A stretch of 64,000 bases of DNA from Ruminococcus sp. (GTDB taxonomy: Bacteria > Bacillota > Clostridia > Oscillospirales > Ruminococcaceae), in assembly GCA_018376535.1 (NCBI GenBank), contig JAHABC010000007.1:24966-88965 (forward strand), read 5' to 3'. Numbering within the stretch: position 1 is the first letter of the stretch; every line of letters begins with the position of its first letter. This document shows positions 24,741-33,248 of the stretch, piece by piece. Under the pieces are notes generated by a model. The model did no database searches, was not told the DNA's origin, and saw nothing but the letters and a program-made list of their open reading frames with translations. The translations under genes were made by a program, and so were the position numbers.

Positions 24741-26131
24741 TACTTATCACCCTTAGCCTTTTCAATAACATCTTCAATAGTTCCAGTGAATAGGAAAGCT
24801 GATTCTGGTAAGTCGTCGTGTTTACCTTCGATAATTTCTCTAAAGCCTCTAATAGTATCTTTTATAGGGACGTACTTACCTTTCATACCAGTGAACTGTT
24901 CAGCAACGGAGAACGGTTGCGATAAGAAACGTTGTATCTTTCTAGCACGACTAACTGTAAGTTTATCTTCGTCCGAAAGTTCGTCCATACCCATAATAGC
25001 TATAATATCTTGAAGTTCGGTGTACCTTTGTAGAATGTTTTGAACCTGTCTAGCTACTTGATAGTGTTCTTGACCTACAACGTCTGGTGAAAGTATTCTT
25101 GAAGTACTTTCAAGAGGGTCTACGGCAGGATATATTCCCAAAGATGATATACTTCTTGATAGTACAGTAGTAGCATCTAAGTGAGCGAACGTAGTCGCTG
25201 GAGCAGGGTCTGTAAGGTCATCTGCTGGAACGTATACGGCTTGTACAGACGTTATTGAACCTTTATTTGTAGATGTAATTCTTTCTTGTAAAGCACCCAT
25301 TTCGGTAGCTAAAGTAGGTTGATATCCTACGGCAGATGGCATACGTCCTAATAGTGCTGATACTTCCGAACCTGCTTGAGTAAATCTAAAAATATTGTCT
25401 ATAAATAGTAATACGTCTTGATTTTCTTTATCTCTAAAGTATTCAGCCATAGTCAATCCCGATAGTGCTACTCTCATTCTAGCTCCAGGGGGTTCGTTCA
25501 TTTGACCGTACACTAATACAGTTTTGTCTATAACGCCACTTTCGGTCATTTCGTTGTAGAGGTCGTTACCCTCACGAGTACGCTCACCAACGCCAGTAAA
25601 TACAGATATTCCTCCGTGTTGATTTGCTACGTTGTTAATCAACTCTTGAATTAATACAGTCTTACCAACACCAGCACCACCGAATAGACCAATCTTACCA
25701 CCCTTTAGATATGGACATATCAAATCTATAACTTTAATACCAGTTTCCAAAACCTCATTAGAGCCAGTTTGTTCTTCATAAGATGGTGCATCTCTATGGA
25801 TAGCCCATCTTTCTGTAGTATCTGGAGCAGGTTTTTCGTCTACTGGTTCGCCTAGTAGATTAAATATTCTACCCAAAGTCTGTCTACCCACTGGAACGGT
25901 AATAGGGTGACCAGTATCTATAGCGTCCATACCACGAACCAAGCCATCGGTTGAACTCATAGCTATACATCTAACCACGTCATCGCCAACGTGTTGAGCG
26001 ACTTCTATAGTCAACTTAACGCCATGATTATCTATTTCAATAGCATTTAATAGTCTAGGAAGGCTATCCTTATCGAAACGAACGTCAACGACTGCACCGA
26101 TAATTTGTACTACTTTACCTATATTTTGCAT
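24740..26131 (-). CDS. atpD: F1F0 ATP synthase beta subunit
   Basis: This 463-residue catalytic subunit has Walker A GLFGGAGVGKTVL, GERTREGNDLY with the catalytic Glu/Arg, VLLFIDNIFRFTQAGSEVSALLGRMPSAVGYQPTL, and the DELSDEDK motif near the C-terminus. The N-terminal barrel begins GKVVQIIGAVVDVRF. All hallmark residues are intact. It lies between atpG (56 bases upstream) and atpC (overlapping) in the standard order. Confidence 0.98.
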   Translation of the reverse strand: MQNIGKVVQIIGAVVDVRFDKDSLPRLLNAIEIDNHGVKLTIEVAQHVGDDVVRCIAMSSTDGLVRGMDAIDTGHPITVPVGRQTLGRIFNLLGEPVDEKPAPDTTERWAIHRDAPSYEEQTGSNEVLETGIKVIDLICPYLKGGKIGLFGGAGVGKTVLIQELINNVANQHGGISVFTGVGERTREGNDLYNEMTESGVIDKTVLVYGQMNEPPGARMRVALSGLTMAEYFRDKENQDVLLFIDNIFRFTQAGSEVSALLGRMPSAVGYQPTLATEMGALQERITSTNKGSITSVQAVYVPADDLTDPAPATTFAHLDATTVLSRSISSLGIYPAVDPLESTSRILSPDVVGQEHYQVARQVQNILQRYTELQDIIAIMGMDELSDEDKLTVSRARKIQRFLSQPFSVAEQFTGMKGKYVPIKDTIRGFREIIEGKHDDLPESAFLFTGTIEDVIEKAKGDK

Positions 26132-26187
26132 ATTAAAATAAAGACCTCCTTATAAATAATGGTTAGTAAATAATAGTTAATAGTAAG

Positions 26188-27054
26188 CTATTCAACACTA
26201 GTAGCACCACTAACTATCTCGGTAAGTTCTTGAGTTATCGCCGATTGTCTAGCACGGTTATACTCAAGTGATAGATTATCTATCATATCAGTAGCGTTAT
26301 TAGTAGCGTTTTCCATAGCAGAACGTCTTGACGCTTGTTCAGATGCAAAACTATCTACAATAGTACAGTATATCATACCTGCAATGTACTTTGGAACTAA
26401 CATACTAAATACTTCTTCTGGTGATGGATTGAACTCTGTAATAGTCTTAGTTTTGTTCTTTTCGTCGCTACTTTGAATGTTAGGTATAGGAAGTAAAGTC
26501 ATACTTCTAGCCTCTTGAAGTATAGGCGAAACGTAGTTAGTAAATATAAGTTCAATGGTATTAATCTTATTAGAGTTAAATAGTTCCATAATAGTATCGG
26601 TGATGTGTTCAGCCTTGTAAATAGTCATGTGTTCAGCAATATTAACCATACTGTCCACAACCTCATAAGAACGCTTTTGAAAGTGTTCTACAGCCTTTCT
26701 ACCTATAGGTAAAATTTTAACGTTACCATTAAAGTCATCTATTTTACTTTGAGCCAACTTCAATACGTTACTATTAAAACCACCTGCAAGACCTCTATCA
26801 CCAGCGATTACTATAATCAACGGAGTAGCACTCTCTTTAGAAATGGGTCTTGTATACACCGATACAGGACTTTCTATAGCCGTTTGACATATAATATCAT
26901 ACATTGAATGGAAGTATTCTCTGCTATTTTCGGCTCTTTCCTTAGCCTTTCTTAACTTAGATGATGACACTAATTCCATAGCTTTAGTAATCTGCATAGT
27001 ACTTTCAACGCTTTTGATACGTCTTTTTATATCTTTAATGTTAGAAGATGCCAT
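26188..27054 (-). CDS. atpG: F1F0 ATP synthase gamma subunit
   Basis: This 288-residue rotor shaft has the N-terminal coiled-coil helix IKDIKRRIKSVESTMQITKAMELVSSSKLRKAKE, the GDRGLAGGFNSNV Rossmann-like start, and the conserved C-terminal helix RRSAMENATNNATDMIDNLSLEYNRARQSAITQELTEIVSGA. Length and spacing from atpA (20 bases) are typical. Confidence 0.97.
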   Translation of the reverse strand: MASSNIKDIKRRIKSVESTMQITKAMELVSSSKLRKAKERAENSREYFHSMYDIICQTAIESPVSVYTRPISKESATPLIIVIAGDRGLAGGFNSNVLKLAQSKIDDFNGNVKILPIGRKAVEHFQKRSYEVVDSMVNIAEHMTIYKAEHITDTIMELFNSNKINTIELIFTNYVSPILQEARSMTLLPIPNIQSSDEKNKTKTITEFNPSPEEVFSMLVPKYIAGMIYCTIVDSFASEQASRRSAMENATNNATDMIDNLSLEYNRARQSAITQELTEIVSGATSVE

Positions 27055-27074
27055 TATTTAGATAAACCTCCTAA

Positions 27075-28592
27075 CTATTTTATCTCATTTAGATATTTTT
27101 TAACAAAGTCATTCAATACGTTCTTTAGATTTTCTTCATTATCCTTAGTTAAATCTTTAGTTTGGTTTATAGAGGATATTATATCTGGGTGAGTAGTATC
27201 CACATACTCAAATAGAGAGTTTTGGAAATATTGAACGTTTTTAAGTGGAATTTCTTTCAAGAAATCATTTACCACTGCGTAGATTATTATTACTTGATGC
27301 TCTACCGTTACTGGTGAATTTTTATCTTGTTTTAGAACTTCTACTATTCTTTCGCCCTTGTCAAGACGGTCTTTAGTATCCTTATCCAAATCCGAGCCGA
27401 ACTGCGAGAAGGATTGTAACTCTCTAAACTGCGAGTACAACAACTTCAATGAACTAGATACTTTCTTCATGGCTTTAATCTGTGCAGCTGAACCTACTCT
27501 TGATACCGATATACCTGGGTTTACGGCTGGTCTTACTCCTGAATTGAATAGGTCTGTTTCAAGGAATATTTGACCATCTGTAATGGATATAACGTTAGTA
27601 GGAATGTACGCAGATACATCACCTGCTTGAGTTTCTATTATAGGTAGAGCAGTTAAAGAACCTCCACCATAGTTTTCGTTTAGTGAACAAGCACGTTCTA
27701 GCAATCTTGAGTGTAGATAGAATACATCACCTGGATACGCTTCACGTCCTGGTGGACGCTTTAGTAGTAACGAAAGAGTTCTGTATGCTACTGCGTGTTT
27801 AGATAGGTCATCGTATATACAAAGAACGTCTTTACCTTGATTTAAAAAGTACTCTCCTATAGTTACTCCAGAGTATGGAGCTATATACTGCAATGGTGCT
27901 AGTTCTGATGCCGTTGCAGATACTACTATAGTATAACTCATAGCATCATTTTTTTCAAGAGTTTCCACCACGTTGGCAACTGTAGAACGTTTTTGTCCTA
28001 TAGCCACATATATACATATCACGTTTTGACCTTTTTGGTTGATAATGGTATCTAAAGCGATGGAAGTCTTACCAGTCTGTCTATCGCCGATAATTAACTC
28101 TCTTTGACCTCTACCAATAGGTATCATGCTATCTATAGCCTTTATGCCCGTCTGTAGAGGCTTATGAACAGACTTTCTAGTTATAATACCTGGAGCAATC
28201 TTCTCAATAGGAGAAGTTTCTTTAGTAAGAATAGCACCCTTACCATCTATAGGTTGACCTAAAGCGTCTACTACTCTACCGAGCATCTCCTCGCCTACTG
28301 GTACGGATACTATAGTTCCAGTACGTTTTACGGTAGAACCTTCTTTTATACCTATATCCGAACCGAGCATAACTGCACCTACGAAATCTTGTTCTAGGTT
28401 AAGAGCCATTCCCTTAATGCCACCCTCGAACTCTAAAAGTTCGCCAGACATACAGTTTTCCAAGCCGTACACTCTAGCGATACCGTCACCAACGGTCATA
28501 ACTGAGCCTACGTCATCTAATTCAATCTTAGATTTATACTCTTTTATCTGTTGTTTAATAATATTAGTAATTTCATCTGGACGTAAATTCAA
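27075..28592 (-). CDS. atpA: F1F0 ATP synthase alpha subunit
   Basis: This 505-residue nucleotide-binding, non-catalytic subunit has ELIIGDRQTGKTSIALD (P-loop), VCIYVAIGQKRSTVANVV, the arginine-finger region PAVNPGISVSRVGSAAQIKAMKKV, and LLLKRPPGREAYPGDVFYLHSRLLERA. The N-terminal segment (DEITNIIKQQIKEY) binds the delta subunit. It is well conserved throughout with nothing odd. Confidence 0.98.
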   Translation of the reverse strand: MNLRPDEITNIIKQQIKEYKSKIELDDVGSVMTVGDGIARVYGLENCMSGELLEFEGGIKGMALNLEQDFVGAVMLGSDIGIKEGSTVKRTGTIVSVPVGEEMLGRVVDALGQPIDGKGAILTKETSPIEKIAPGIITRKSVHKPLQTGIKAIDSMIPIGRGQRELIIGDRQTGKTSIALDTIINQKGQNVICIYVAIGQKRSTVANVVETLEKNDAMSYTIVVSATASELAPLQYIAPYSGVTIGEYFLNQGKDVLCIYDDLSKHAVAYRTLSLLLKRPPGREAYPGDVFYLHSRLLERACSLNENYGGGSLTALPIIETQAGDVSAYIPTNVISITDGQIFLETDLFNSGVRPAVNPGISVSRVGSAAQIKAMKKVSSSLKLLYSQFRELQSFSQFGSDLDKDTKDRLDKGERIVEVLKQDKNSPVTVEHQVIIIYAVVNDFLKEIPLKNVQYFQNSLFEYVDTTHPDIISSINQTKDLTKDNEENLKNVLNDFVKKYLNEIK

Positions 28593-28609
28593 AAATACAC
28601 ACCTTCTTT

Positions 28610-29143
28610 TTAATGTTTATGAAGTTGTTTAGAAAGTTCTGCAAACTTAGTTTTAACGCTATCATCAATGATAGTGTTATCATACTTAACCACAACGCCA
28701 CCTAAAATAGATTTATCTACGGTTTCTACTATAGATACCTTCTTGTTAGTAATTTTGCAGAGTTTTTCAACAATCTTATTGCGAAGTTCTTCCGATAAGG
28801 GAATACAAGTAATAACTTCGGCTTGAACTATATTGTTATACTTGTTATACTGCGTAGTGAAATCTTTTTGAATTTCAGATATTATATTAATTCTATGTTT
28901 TTCCACTAGCAGACACATAAAGTTATATACCAAGTTATTACAATTTCCCTCAAAAGCAGTTTGCAACAAAGATATCTTTTCCTTATTGGATACAATCGGC
29001 GAAGATAGAATAGTCAAAAATTCAGGTTCAGCATTAAAAATATCGGCACAAGATTTTAAATCTTGGTGAATAGCATCTAATTGATGTTCTTCTATACCAA
29101 GTTGAAATATGGCATTAGAGTATACTTTAACTGCCTCATTCAT
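28610..29143 (-). CDS. atpH: F1F0 ATP synthase delta subunit
   Basis: This 177-residue peripheral-stalk protein has an N-terminal helical bundle (VKVYSNAIFQLGIEEHQLDAIHQDL, then FLTILSSPIVSNKEKISLL) and the C-terminal GGVVVKYDNTIIDDSVKTKFAELSKQL, which matches the family signature GGxxxxxGDxxIDxSxxxxLxxL with an Asn where Gly-Asp is common. It joins alpha to the b subunit. Gaps to its neighbours are 17 and 11 bases. Confidence 0.93.
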   Translation of the reverse strand: MNEAVKVYSNAIFQLGIEEHQLDAIHQDLKSCADIFNAEPEFLTILSSPIVSNKEKISLLQTAFEGNCNNLVYNFMCLLVEKHRINIISEIQKDFTTQYNKYNNIVQAEVITCIPLSEELRNKIVEKLCKITNKKVSIVETVDKSILGGVVVKYDNTIIDDSVKTKFAELSKQLHKH

Positions 29144-29154
29144 AGATGTATCAC

Positions 29155-29646
29155 CTAACTTTCTTTACTATTAATAAAATCGTTGATTAGTTTTTCATGG
29201 TCATCTTTATTAATTTCACGTTGAACAATCTTTTCAGCCATAAGCATAGCCATATCGGATATTTCATCTTTAAGTTGAGCCTTAGCCTTTTTAAGTTCTC
29301 TTTGTGTTTCAACATTAGCCTTTTCAATGATGTGTTGAGCCTCATTCTTAGCACTGTCCACAATCTCATCGGAACTTCTTTGAGCCTTTTTGATTGCATT
29401 TTGAACTATCTCTGCACTTTCTTCTTTAGCACCTGCCATTAATTCGGTGTATTGCGACTTTAGTTGATTGGCATTTTCTAAAGTTTCATCTGCATTTTTA
29501 TATATGTTAGAAACTTCATTCTGTCTATTTTCCAAAAACTTATTTACTCTACCAAATAAGAAGTGTTTTAGCACTAAAAATAGTATTAAAGTATTTAATA
29601 GAGTAAATATAATACTGCCAACGTCGATTGATAAAAAATCTAGCAT
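29155..29646 (-). CDS. atpF: F1F0 ATP synthase b subunit
   Basis: This 163-residue protein has one N-terminal membrane helix (VGSIIFTLLNTLILFLVLKHFLF) followed by a long charged coiled coil (about residues 35-160) that forms the stator stalk. VNKFLENRQNEVSNIYKNADETLENA is typical of the stalk start. CGGAGG lies upstream of the ATG. Only one b-type gene is present in the operon, as expected for a homodimeric b2 stalk. Confidence 0.95.
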   Translation of the reverse strand: MLDFLSIDVGSIIFTLLNTLILFLVLKHFLFGRVNKFLENRQNEVSNIYKNADETLENANQLKSQYTELMAGAKEESAEIVQNAIKKAQRSSDEIVDSAKNEAQHIIEKANVETQRELKKAKAQLKDEISDMAMLMAEKIVQREINKDDHEKLINDFINSKES

Positions 29647-29691
29647 AATTAAATTAAAACCTCCGTTCTACAGTTTTTTGAACGGTAGATA

Positions 29692-29946
29692 TTAAAGCTG
29701 TCCAATAAATGGATTGATAAATAGTAATATTAGTGCTACTACAAAGCCATATATACCAGTGGATTCTGCTACGGCACAACCTATAAACATTGTAGATGTT
29801 ACTGAGCTTTTAGCTTCTGGTTGTTTAGCAATAGCCTCACAAGCCTTACCTACTGCGAAACCTTCACCTATACCAGGGCCTATACCTGCTATCATAGCCA
29901 AACCTGCTCCTATTGCTGAAGCAGCTAATACTATTGCTTTTTCCAT
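29692..29946 (-). CDS. atpE: F1F0 ATP synthase c subunit with Na+-type two-carboxylate motif
   Basis: This 84-residue hairpin of two membrane helices forms the rotor ring. Helix 1 has GIGPGIGEGFAVGKA with Glu28; the polar loop is AKQPEAK; helix 2 has AVAESTGIYGF with Glu61, Ser62, Thr63 and Tyr66. The spacing Glu28-Glu61 (33 residues) and the Ser/Thr/Tyr set equal the E32/E65/S66/T67/Y70 arrangement of the Fusobacterium nucleatum c-ring, which binds Na+ with two carboxylates. That precedent is established knowledge; Na+ use here is a strong inference. Length is close to the usual 85-90 residues of Na+ rings. Confidence 0.97.
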   Translation of the reverse strand: MEKAIVLAASAIGAGLAMIAGIGPGIGEGFAVGKACEAIAKQPEAKSSVTSTMFIGCAVAESTGIYGFVVALILLFINPFIGQL

Positions 29947-29986
29947 AAAAATATACCTCCAAAAATATAATATTAAAAGAATTTAA

Positions 29987-30730
29987 TTACTCCTCAGTAG
30001 AGTAACCTCCACCTATAAACGCCATCGATAGACTTATAAAGATGTACGCTTGCATAAAGCCACTAAACAAATCGAAGTACACCGATAGCACTGCTGGAAC
30101 TCCTATAGTTAGTATAGGTATTGGCAAACCTATAGCGTTAGATAATCCAGTAAGTGCAAAGTAGATTAAACTTGTAATAACCATACCACCTGCTATGTTT
30201 CCAAAGTGACGGAACGCCATAGATACTGGTGTAGATACCTCACTTATTACGTTAAGTGGTGCCATTACAAATATTGGTGAAAGGTAGCCTTTAAGATATC
30301 CACCAACATGATTAGTTTTAATCTTAGCATAGGTTATGAACACAAAAGTTATTAAAGCCCAAGTTAGAGTGGTATTAAAGTCTGCAGTTACGGAACGCAA
30401 TCCTAGTAGACTTATTAAACTTCCTAAAATAGAATAACTAAACAATGTAGCTATATATGGACTATACTTTCTATGATTTTTACCCATATTTTCATCTACT
30501 AACTTATTTACAGTAGTGACAATCTGTTCAGCGATAACTTGTTTTTTACTAGGTACTTTTTTCATATCGTGAGTTATCCAAAGTACGAAAGCCGTAATTA
30601 TAGCTATTACTAACCAACCCAAAACTATGGTTTCGGTTATGTTTATGGTAACTCCAGCCACGTCGAAACTCCAGATTATTTTAGGTCCAGTAACTTCGAT
30701 TTGAGTAATACCCGTTAAAAATTTACTCAC
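29987..30730 (-). CDS. atpB: F1F0 ATP synthase a subunit
   Basis: This 247-residue membrane protein forms the ion half-channels. Five or six membrane helices are visible. The essential Arg is in helix 4, here VSTPVSMAFRHFGNIAGGMVI, followed by the conserved final helices (LFSGFMQAYIFISLSMAFIGGG). The start is GTG at 30730 with AAAGGAG ten bases upstream. The Asn/Gly pattern after the Arg is the usual one. Confidence 0.95.
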   Translation of the reverse strand: MSKFLTGITQIEVTGPKIIWSFDVAGVTINITETIVLGWLVIAIITAFVLWITHDMKKVPSKKQVIAEQIVTTVNKLVDENMGKNHRKYSPYIATLFSYSILGSLISLLGLRSVTADFNTTLTWALITFVFITYAKIKTNHVGGYLKGYLSPIFVMAPLNVISEVSTPVSMAFRHFGNIAGGMVITSLIYFALTGLSNAIGLPIPILTIGVPAVLSVYFDLFSGFMQAYIFISLSMAFIGGGYSTEE

Positions 30731-30745
30731 ATTTTAGCAACTCCT

Positions 30746-31114
30746 TTATTTAGAATTATTGCGTACGCTCAATAGAGTGTACAATACTTTAGGATAAAGT
30801 TGGGGAACTATTACACAAAACTCATTGATGCTTTTTATTTTAACTGCAAAGTAAAAAGCACTTCCCAATAGGAAGTATCTTAAAAGATATCCACTCATTA
30901 ACCTAAGTCGATTACTTCCAAATTCAACGGCAGTATCTAAGTTCCTTCGCAAAAGATGTAGGTTTATAAACAGTACAACACTACCTAACAACAAACCTAA
31001 CATTACAGATACGTTAAGCGTAAACACTAAAGATATCAAATAGATTATTATATTTAAAATACATGAACCTTTCAATATATACTTTAATTCAGAATAAAAA
31101 TCCTTATCGTTCAA
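30746..31114 (-). CDS. atpI: ATP synthase protein I-like membrane protein
   Basis: This is a short protein of about 122 residues with four hydrophobic segments: ILKGSCILNIIIYLISLVF, VMLGLLLGSVVLFINLHLL, LMSGYLLRYFLLGSAFYF and a final weaker one with VPQLYPKVLYTLLS. The position first in the operon, ahead of atpB, and the topology fit AtpI, which aids c-ring assembly and ion supply. The start should be TTG at 31114, since AAGGAGTG and a T-run precede it; the frame stays open to 31150. Sequence similarity to known AtpI is low, so the name rests partly on position. Confidence 0.8.
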   Translation of the reverse strand: MNDKDFYSELKYILKGSCILNIIIYLISLVFTLNVSVMLGLLLGSVVLFINLHLLRRNLDTAVEFGSNRLRLMSGYLLRYFLLGSAFYFAVKIKSINEFCVIVPQLYPKVLYTLLSVRNNSK

Positions 31115-31162
31115 AAAAAACACTCCTTGATATCTTAAATTAGTTTGCACTTAACAATGTTG

Positions 31163-31191
31163 ATTATATCATAAAAAGGATTAATAATCAA
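31163..31191 (-). promoter_or_regulatory. Promoter of the ATP synthase operon
   Basis: On the minus strand TTGATT (31186-31191) and TATAAT (31163-31168) are 17 bases apart with a TGA extension, about 50 bases before atpI. Confidence 0.75.
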
Positions 31192-31391
31192 TAGTTTTAG
31201 AATAAAAACTCTTAACTATATTAATTATTATTAGATATATTGCCCAAACAAATCCTAATATATTTATTACATTATATCTAAATATAAAAGATTTTTCAAT
31301 ACTCAAATAACATCATACTGTACATTAATATACATTAAGTAGTTTTTTGAAGATAATCTAAAAATTTTTCAAAGATTTATATAAATATCTA

Positions 31392-31420
31392 TTGACTAAA
31401 ATATTTAAATTTAGTATACT
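31392..31420 (+). promoter_or_regulatory. Distal candidate promoter of gdhA
   Basis: TTGACT (31392-31397) and TATACT (31415-31420) are 17 bases apart, giving a leader of roughly 300 bases if used. Confidence 0.55.
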
Positions 31421-31634
31421 AATAGATAATGCTCTATTTTAAAAAATTGGCTTAATATTTGAAGGTGTATATTGAACAAACTTTCAAATATTGTCTAAAA
31501 AGTGTATTATATTAAGTATTTTAGGCGAAACATTGAATATATATGAAATATTGCAGTATGAAACTTTCAAAAATAATGAATATTGCTAATATTGGTTTAT
31601 ATTTAAAATATTTGTTGAAATTTCACATTTTATC

Positions 31635-31663
31635 TTGAAAATATTAAGTTTTTATGGTATAAT
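31635..31663 (+). promoter_or_regulatory. Proximal promoter of gdhA
   Basis: TTGAAA (31635-31640) and TATAAT (31658-31663) have a 17-base spacer and a TGG extension, 65 bases before the ATG. Confidence 0.75.
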
Positions 31664-31727
31664 ACTAATATTGATAAATCAATGACTTTAATATATTAAT
31701 ATTTAATTTTTTAGGAGGAAAAATCCC

Positions 31728-33074
31728 ATGGCTATAACTAATACTTATCTAGCTGGCGTTCTTGAAACTGTTAAGAAAAGAAACGCTGGTGAGCCTGAAT
31801 TTATTCAAGCTGTAACTGAAGTTCTTGAATGTCTTCAACCTGTAGTTGAAAAAAGACCTGACCTTGTTGAAGCTGGTGTTATCGACAGACTTGTTGAACC
31901 AGAAAGACAAATTATCTTCCGTGTTCCTTGGGTAGATGATAACGGTAAAGTACAAGTAAACAGAGGCTTTAGAGTTCAATATAACTCTGCTATAGGTCCT
32001 TACAAGGGTGGTTTAAGACTTCACCCATCTGTATATATCGGAATTATTAAGTTCTTAGGCTTTGAACAAGTATTCAAGAACAGCTTAACTACTCTACCTA
32101 TGGGTGGTGGTAAAGGTGGTTCCGACTTCGACCCTAAGGGTAAGAGCGATGGCGAAGTTATGCGTTTCTGTCAAAGTTTCATGACTGAACTTTGTAAGCA
32201 TATCGGTCCAGATTGCGACGTTCCTGCTGGTGATATCGGTACTGGTGCTAGAGAAATCGGCTATATGTTCGGTCAATACAAGAGAATTAGAAATGAATTT
32301 ACTGGCGTTCTAACTGGTAAGGGTCTAACTTATGGCGGTTCTTTAGCTAGAACTGAAGCTACTGGTTATGGTCTATGTTACTTCACTGACGAAATGCTAA
32401 AGGCTAACGGCGAAAGCTTTAAGAATAAGACTGTAGTTATTTCTGGTTCTGGTAACGTTGCTATATACGCTACTCAAAAGGCTACTGAACTAGGTGCTAA
32501 GGTTGTAGCTCTTTCCGATTCCAACGGTTACATCTTCGATAAGAACGGTATCGACCTAGCTTGCGTAAAGCAACTTAAAGAAGTTGAAAGAAAGAGAATT
32601 AAAGAATACGTTACTACTCACCCAGACGCTGAATATCATGAAGGTTGTAGTGGTATCTGGTCTATTCCATGTGATATCGCTCTACCATGTGCTACTCAAA
32701 ACGAAATCAACAAGGAAAGTGCTGAACTTCTAGTTAAGAACCACTGTATCGCAGTTTCTGAGGGTGCTAATATGCCATCTACTCCAGAGGCTATTGAAGT
32801 ATTCCTAAACAATAAGATTCTATTTGGACCTGCTAAGGCTGCTAATGCTGGTGGTGTTGCTACTTCTGGTCTTGAAATGAGCCAAAATAGTGAACGTCTA
32901 TCTTGGACTTTTGAAGAAGTTGATGGTAAACTACACAACATCATGAAGAACATATTCAAGTCTTGTGATGAGGCTGCTAAGGAATATGGTCTAGAAGGCA
33001 ACTATATGGCTGGTGCTAATATCGCTGGTTTCTTAAAGGTTGCTGAGGCTATGAAGGCTCAAGGTTGCGTATAA
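31728..33074 (+). CDS. gdhA: NADP-type glutamate dehydrogenase
   Basis: This 448-residue enzyme interconverts 2-oxoglutarate plus ammonia and glutamate. It has KGGLRLHPSV and LTTLPMGGGKGGSDFDPKGKS with the catalytic Lys, PAGDIGTGAREIGYMFGQY, and the Rossmann motif VVISGSGNVAIYATQKA. The hexameric-type length and the sequence around the nucleotide pocket fit the NADP(H)-dependent biosynthetic class. Codon use is noticeably cleaner and richer in GGT, GCT, AAG and GAC than in its neighbours, a sign of high expression. AGGAGG is directly upstream. It forms a single-gene unit. Confidence 0.97.
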   Translation: MAITNTYLAGVLETVKKRNAGEPEFIQAVTEVLECLQPVVEKRPDLVEAGVIDRLVEPERQIIFRVPWVDDNGKVQVNRGFRVQYNSAIGPYKGGLRLHPSVYIGIIKFLGFEQVFKNSLTTLPMGGGKGGSDFDPKGKSDGEVMRFCQSFMTELCKHIGPDCDVPAGDIGTGAREIGYMFGQYKRIRNEFTGVLTGKGLTYGGSLARTEATGYGLCYFTDEMLKANGESFKNKTVVISGSGNVAIYATQKATELGAKVVALSDSNGYIFDKNGIDLACVKQLKEVERKRIKEYVTTHPDAEYHEGCSGIWSIPCDIALPCATQNEINKESAELLVKNHCIAVSEGANMPSTPEAIEVFLNNKILFGPAKAANAGGVATSGLEMSQNSERLSWTFEEVDGKLHNIMKNIFKSCDEAAKEYGLEGNYMAGANIAGFLKVAEAMKAQGCV

Positions 33075-33160
33075 TTAAAATTATATTGATATTATCAATG
33101 CTTACAAAAAAACTTTATAGTTTTAATTAACCTCAAAAGATAATAAAGTTTATAATAATG

Positions 33161-33190
33161 GTGACTAAGAGAAATCTTAGTCACTTTTTT
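33161..33190 (+). terminator. Terminator of gdhA
   Basis: A perfect 10-bp stem GTGACTAAGA/TCTTAGTCAC with loop GAAA is followed by TTTTTT. Confidence 0.92.
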
Positions 33191-33199
33191 AATTTGCGT

Positions 33200-33232
33200 A
33201 AAAAAATCCCTTACCATGTGGTAAGGGATTAA
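33200..33232 (-). terminator. Terminator of pfkA
   Basis: Stem AATCCCTTACCA/GTGGTAAGGGATT is followed on the minus strand by TTTTTTACG. Confidence 0.88.
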
Positions 33233-33248
33233 TCTAGTAGCAACCCTA

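Larger units (their letters stand above)
31192..31727 (+). other. Long AT-rich region upstream of gdhA
   Basis: About 540 bases without a gene contain two candidate promoters reading toward gdhA (31392-31420 and 31635-31663). Between them lie repeated CTTTCAAA and AATATTG words and an imperfect inverted repeat, TTTGAAGGT at about 31458 against ACTTTCAAA at about 31480. No riboswitch class was recognised. Confidence 0.5.
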
